From Candidatus Marimicrobium litorale (GTDB taxonomy: Bacteria > Pseudomonadota > Gammaproteobacteria > Pseudomonadales > Halieaceae): 64,000 nucleotides of DNA. The notes under the pieces are model-generated. The model was not told the DNA's origin and searched no databases. It saw only the letters and a list, made by a program, of their open reading frames with translations. The position numbers and the translations under genes are program-made. Each line of letters opens with the position of its first letter. The first letter of the stretch is position 1. Positions 60,471-64,000 of this stretch are shown here, piece by piece. The DNA is taken from NCBI RefSeq assembly GCF_026262645.1, contig NZ_SHNO01000001.1, forward strand, positions 3,162,001 through 3,226,000. The letters are read 5' to 3'.

Positions 60471-62930
60471 CTAAAAGTTATAAGTAAGCTTTAGCCCATA
60501 GGTCCGTGGATCGCTCAGCGTCGACGCAGCAAGCCCGGATACAGGGCTTGGCCGTGGACGGAATATCTCGTCTCGGTCATCAGAAATATTCTGCACAAAG
60601 GCAGTAACCTCCCAAGTAAGTTCCGCATCAGAAATATTCATTCGCAGATCCCAGCGATCATAGCTATCCAGCGTGTCGTAGAGGCTGTTGTTAAACGGCG
60701 TGAGTTGCTGATTGCTGGTGTACTGATACCCCAGAGTCGCACTCCAGTCCAAGGTCAATAGATTCCACTGGTATGTCAGGTAGGCGGAGGCTTTGTGCTC
60801 TGGCGAGAGAGGAAATTCATTGCCACTGAGATCCAGCGCAGTTGTGCAAAGGGGATCGGATATATTGCCCACACGTTCGGGACCAAGATTGCACGCCGTG
60901 CTGTCGATTGAGCTGTAGTCGTCGTATTCAGAATTGTTGTAGGAGTACGTTGCGCCGAGAAAAAGACTGTCTGTGATCAAGGCACTGACCTCATTCTCAA
61001 TACCCCAGGCTGTTGCGTCAGCGGCGTTCTCGTAGGTCGCTACGCTCACGCCGTTGGTGAGTTGGACGTTCAGTACCTGCAGGTTATCGTAGTCGTAGTA
61101 GTAAACGGCCGACGTAATATTTAAGCGCTGATTAAACAGCGTAGCCTTGTACCCCACTTCGTAAGAGATCAGTTCTTCCGGATTCACTGTATCTAGCGCT
61201 GCGCTCTGATTTGGAGCGAGCAGGTTGTATCCTCCAGACCGGTAGCCCGAGGAGACTACGGCATAGAGAAAATGATCGTCTGAGAGAATATGGTCTACAC
61301 CCAGACGCCAAGTTGGCTTGTCCCAGCTTTCTTTATCGTTTCGGTCGACCGTGGTTGGATCGGTGGTCGGAGTTTTGGCGTTGTCGGGTATGACCCACTG
61401 GACATAGGTACTGTCTCGCGCCTTTTTCTCATCATAGGAGTAACGCACGCCCAAAGTCAGCATCGTTCTGGCAGTCCAGTCCCAGTTTACTTGACCATAG
61501 GCAGCGTAAGACGTGGTTTCCAGTTTGCCGTCTCCGCTGTAGAGAATACCGTCAGGGTCGGTCGGCAAGCCTGTGAGGTTGCCGAGAAAAGTGTAATTTG
61601 CTACCAGCTCACTGTTGTTCTCAATGTAGGATAGCCGCTGTGTTTCTTTGTTGTCGAAGTAATACAAGCCGGTAATATAATTCAGGGGTCCTTCCAGTGC
61701 AGTGATGAGCTGTAATTCATGTGACCAAGTATCCGCCGCCTGTTTGTAAGGCTCGGACACAATTGATGGAGTGAGTGCAAAGCCAGTAAATTGATCTACT
61801 GTTGCGCCGCCGAATGACGACAGCGGCATCTGGCTGTAATCGAGTCCGGAGTCTCGAGCATTTGTCACATCACCATCGTTTATTCGCTTGTACCTGAACT
61901 CTGAGTAGCCCGCGGTGTATTTCAGCGAATAGTTATCCATGTCAGACTCGCTAATAAAGACATAGGAATCCCGATCGTTATCAGTTGAGGGTACAGTGTC
62001 TACCGCCACTCTTTCGGCATTGTCCTGCAAGGCAGGGTTCTCGATAGTCATCCCCTGATTGGGGTTTACAAAGCTATTTCCCGGATAGGTGCTAACAAAG
62101 TTAAGCTGTTCTCCCGGAGGACTGGTGTTGAAGACCTCTTGCACTAAACCCGTATTATAGGGGGTAAGGATGTAGCCAGCGTCTTGATGGAAGTTAGAGT
62201 CAGCACTGCTGGCCTTGAAACTGTTACGCCAGCGGTCGGTGGTCTGGTGAGCCAGTGTAATCGTGCCGTAGAAATTATCCCGATCATCGTAATCCTTGCC
62301 TGAATAGATATCTCTTTGAAAACCGTCTCGTTTGATTTGAGATAAGGCAAACAACGCGGACAGCTTTTCGGTGATTGGTCCGCTGGTCAGGCCCTGCGCA
62401 ACCCAGTAGCCATGATTGCCCAGTTCTCCAACTACCTTACCTCCCCAGTCCTCCGTGTCGGGTTGAATGCTGTAGAGGTTTAATGCGCCGCCAATCGAAT
62501 TGCGCCCATACAAGGTGCCCTGTGGGCCACGCACAACCTCGATGCGTTCGATATCCAGAAAATTAGAAAAGTTGAACAGGTCTGTCTCTGTGGTGTACAC
62601 GCCGTCCCAGTAGATACCAACGCCCGGGTCAGAGCCGAGTGCAAGGTTGGGGCGCCCGACGCCCCGTATAGCAATTCTGCTAGGAGCGATATTTAGCGAG
62701 GGTGTATAGCCAGCGAGGTCATACTGATTATCAATACCCAGTTCGTTCAGCATTGAAGCGTCAAATGAGCTGACGGCGGCGGCAGTATCCATCAAATTGG
62801 ATTCTCGCTTGTTAGCGGTTACCACAACCTCTTCCAATACCGCTTCCGCGCTCGCCGCAGCGCTAGCAGCGAGTAGAGCGCCGATCGCCAAGATTATCTG
62901 TTTGTTTAAGCTGCGGTCGAGTCGATGCAT
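60471..62930 (-). CDS. TonB-dependent outer-membrane receptor
   Basis: An 819-residue receptor. A signal peptide covers about 1-28. The TonB box/plug start is AVLEEVVVTANKRESNL, then plug motifs 'AIRGVGRPNLALGSDPGVGI' and RIEVVRGPQGTLYGRNS. The barrel ends in a strand with C-terminal Phe (YGLKLTYNF). ATG 62930 is chosen, with AGGGAA about 9 bases upstream; the frame extends to 63008. Transcription can be assigned to a -35 TTGACT/-10 TATATT promoter (63036-63064), overlapped by a palindrome next to the divergent TetR gene. The ligand is unknown; TetR control suggests a small organic effector rather than iron. Confidence 0.95.
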   Translation of the reverse strand: MHRLDRSLNKQIILAIGALLAASAAASAEAVLEEVVVTANKRESNLMDTAAAVSSFDASMLNELGIDNQYDLAGYTPSLNIAPSRIAIRGVGRPNLALGSDPGVGIYWDGVYTTETDLFNFSNFLDIERIEVVRGPQGTLYGRNSIGGALNLYSIQPDTEDWGGKVVGELGNHGYWVAQGLTSGPITEKLSALFALSQIKRDGFQRDIYSGKDYDDRDNFYGTITLAHQTTDRWRNSFKASSADSNFHQDAGYILTPYNTGLVQEVFNTSPPGEQLNFVSTYPGNSFVNPNQGMTIENPALQDNAERVAVDTVPSTDNDRDSYVFISESDMDNYSLKYTAGYSEFRYKRINDGDVTNARDSGLDYSQMPLSSFGGATVDQFTGFALTPSIVSEPYKQAADTWSHELQLITALEGPLNYITGLYYFDNKETQRLSYIENNSELVANYTFLGNLTGLPTDPDGILYSGDGKLETTSYAAYGQVNWDWTARTMLTLGVRYSYDEKKARDSTYVQWVIPDNAKTPTTDPTTVDRNDKESWDKPTWRLGVDHILSDDHFLYAVVSSGYRSGGYNLLAPNQSAALDTVNPEELISYEVGYKATLFNQRLNITSAVYYYDYDNLQVLNVQLTNGVSVATYENAADATAWGIENEVSALITDSLFLGATYSYNNSEYDDYSSIDSTACNLGPERVGNISDPLCTTALDLSGNEFPLSPEHKASAYLTYQWNLLTLDWSATLGYQYTSNQQLTPFNNSLYDTLDSYDRWDLRMNISDAELTWEVTAFVQNISDDRDEIFRPRPSPVSGLAASTLSDPRTYGLKLTYNF

Positions 62931-63035
62931 GTCTGATTCCCTGTATTGTGGGTCGGGTCTGTGCGGAATCACGCTGTCGTGGCTTACACCCATTTGCGCT
63001 GGTGTCACGGGATCCTATAAACTTGATCAATGGCA

Positions 63036-63064
63036 AATATAGTGACTGTAAATTGTCTAGTCAA
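63036..63064 (-). promoter_or_regulatory. Sigma-70-type promoter of the TonB receptor
   Basis: Minus strand: -35 TTGACT (63059-63064) and -10 TATATT (63036-63041) with a 17-base spacer. Transcription would start near 63029, about 100 bases before ATG 62930. Confidence 0.7.
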
Positions 63065-63070
63065 CAATTT
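63050..63070. promoter_or_regulatory. Palindrome over the -35 of the TonB receptor promoter, candidate TetR operator
   Basis: AAATTGT-N7-ACAATTT (63050-63056/63064-63070) is symmetrical, with the -35 element inside it. It is 87 bases from the divergent TetR gene, a classic arrangement for a repressor that controls its neighbour and possibly itself. Confidence 0.6.
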
Positions 63071-63156
63071 TATGGCAGGATGGAAGGGTTGAACGGCGAT
63101 GATAAAACGTGCATAACGAAGGCTGTCGCGCTCGCTGCCAGTAGAAGGATCCCATC

Positions 63157-63810
63157 ATGGCCCATACCCCGTCACACAGGGCGGTCTTGCCCAAAAAGCG
63201 TGTCCGCCGTACTCAGGAGCGAGCTGAGATAACGCGAGGCAAATTGATAGATGCGGGCAAGGAGCTTTTTTCCAAACAGGGCTTCGACGGAGTGTCCGCG
63301 AGGGAGATTGAAGTCACCGCTGGTGTGAAACGTAACTTGCTGGCCTATCACTTTAGCGACAAGGAGACGCTTTGGAAGGCTGTCGTTGATGCCATCTACG
63401 GTGTAATGAAGTCGGAGTTCGATCAGAGACTGGCTGTTTTGAAGGAAATGTCGAGCAGCGAACGACTGGGGTTCATCGTGCGTTTCTACGTTTATTTTCA
63501 TGCCCGGCATCCGGAACTCAGCCGCCTGATGAGTCAGGAAGCAACACAAAATAGCTGGCGCATGCTTTACATGATAGATAATCATATCCGTCCTGCGACC
63601 GCGGCTATGGAAAAGCTGGTCAAGGAAACCCGGGGTCTGGATAGAGAAGCGTTCGTCCATTGGTACTACATAATGATAAGTGCGACCGCGACAATTTTTT
63701 CATTCGCTTCCGAGTGCCAGGCACTGTTTCACGTAGATCCGTGCGAGGAGAGCATGGTGGAGGCGCACGCCGATATGTTAGTCTCGATGCTAATTAATAC
63801 GAGTGACTGA
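63157..63810 (+). CDS. TetR family transcriptional regulator
   Basis: A 217-residue repressor. The N-terminal HTH (about 20-75) contains 'GVSAREIEVTAGVKRNLLAY' followed by HFSDKETLW, the TetR signature. The C-terminal ligand-binding domain is all-helical with CecR/YbiH-like length. AAGGA lies about 8 bases upstream of ATG 63157. It is divergent from the second TonB receptor and the palindrome between them is the natural operator. The effector is not identifiable. Confidence 0.93.
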   Translation: MAHTPSHRAVLPKKRVRRTQERAEITRGKLIDAGKELFSKQGFDGVSAREIEVTAGVKRNLLAYHFSDKETLWKAVVDAIYGVMKSEFDQRLAVLKEMSSSERLGFIVRFYVYFHARHPELSRLMSQEATQNSWRMLYMIDNHIRPATAAMEKLVKETRGLDREAFVHWYYIMISATATIFSFASECQALFHVDPCEESMVEAHADMLVSMLINTSD

Positions 63811-63879
63811 TCCGGTCACAGATGTGTCTCGAGGTTTATTCGCACTGGCTACTTTTGGCGGATTTGAAGAGAGAAAACG

Positions 63880-64000
63880 GTGTCTCAAAAAATATTTTCA
63901 TTTTCCAGCGCGCTCATGTCTCTCGTTGTTGCACTCACTGCCGCAGCGTGCAGCATGAAAAACGTTGATGATGCGGCTCTCGCCGAGTCCAGTTTGGTCG
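63880..64000 (+). CDS. Lipoprotein, 3' end beyond the window
   Basis: The frame opens at GTG 63880 and runs through the right edge (40 codons visible). It encodes a lipoprotein signal: short basic start, hydrophobic SLVVALT, lipobox TAAC-type (LTAAAC, cysteine near residue 24), then SMKNVDDAALAESS. GAGAG lies about 6-10 bases upstream. Position after a TetR gene would suit, for example, an efflux adaptor or a secreted enzyme, but the visible part does not say. Confidence 0.65.
   Translation, partial: MSQKIFSFSSALMSLVVALTAAACSMKNVDDAALAESSLV

Overview
The window looks like chromosomal DNA of a free-living, probably marine, gammaproteobacterium of the Halieaceae/Spongiibacteraceae (OM60/NOR5-like) kind. 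This is inferred from the gene mix: two TonB-dependent receptors, many short-chain dehydrogenases, acyl-CoA ligase, cytochrome P450, luciferase-like monooxygenase, phytanoyl-CoA-type dioxygenase, sulfotransferase, wax-ester synthase and BCCT transporter. No 16S or other phylogenetic marker is present. I see no insertion sequence, prophage, CRISPR array, tRNA or rRNA. Both ends cut genes: an SDR at the left edge and a lipoprotein at the right edge.

Layout. 1-12.7 kb is lipid and small-molecule metabolism: SDR, FMN split-barrel protein, DapB-like dehydrogenase, DUF3313 lipoprotein, acyl-CoA synthetase, DUF188 protein, GST, TonB receptor, nucleoside hydrolase, degenerate SNase-like protein, lipoprotein alpha/beta hydrolase. 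12.8-13.8 kb holds slyD and a cold-shock gene with a visible promoter, long leader and terminator. 14.1-18.1 kb is a secreted glycerophosphodiesterase followed by a tight pair, glutamine-synthetase-like ligase and iron alcohol dehydrogenase. 18.4-21.7 kb has a small protein, a CmcJ/NvfI-type protein, an SDR and a luciferase-like monooxygenase. 22.6-28.3 kb is a candidate wax-ester module: a two-domain fatty acyl reductase overlapping or abutting a WS/DGAT acyltransferase, then a PhyH-type dioxygenase and a DUF2855 protein.

28.5-37.4 kb is a signalling island: a REC-EAL protein overlapping a MASE1-CHASE-PAS-PAS hybrid kinase, a small membrane protein, an orphan FixJ-type regulator, a second hybrid kinase with GAF and REC, and a GlsB/YeaQ stress membrane protein. 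38.1-42.5 kb is a five-gene same-strand run (zinc dehydrogenase, TIM-barrel isomerase, SDR, phosphoglycolate-phosphatase-like HAD, DNA polymerase IV) behind a good promoter and a palindrome. 42.9-47.4 kb has a serine-hydrolase lipoprotein, a PAS kinase/receiver pair, and a periplasmic Cys-containing protein translationally coupled to a truncated haemoglobin. 47.6-52.7 kb has a sirtuin, BCCT transporter and P450. 53-58.8 kb is mostly minus strand: sulfotransferase, DUF1214 protein, SDR, DUF3833 lipoprotein, membrane protein, VOC protein. 59.3-64 kb has an Old Yellow Enzyme homologue, the second TonB receptor, a divergent TetR regulator with a convincing promoter/operator between them, and the start of a lipoprotein.

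The most notable observations are the acyl-reductase/wax-synthase pair, the FixJ/hybrid-kinase/EAL island with operator-like sites, the TetR-TonB promoter/operator, palindromes at the promoters of the P450 and of the zinc-dehydrogenase operon, a 19-bp imperfect intergenic stem after dinB, and 15-bp tandem repeats upstream of the Cys-protein/haemoglobin pair. No wholly new system is demonstrated; these are candidates with stated tests.
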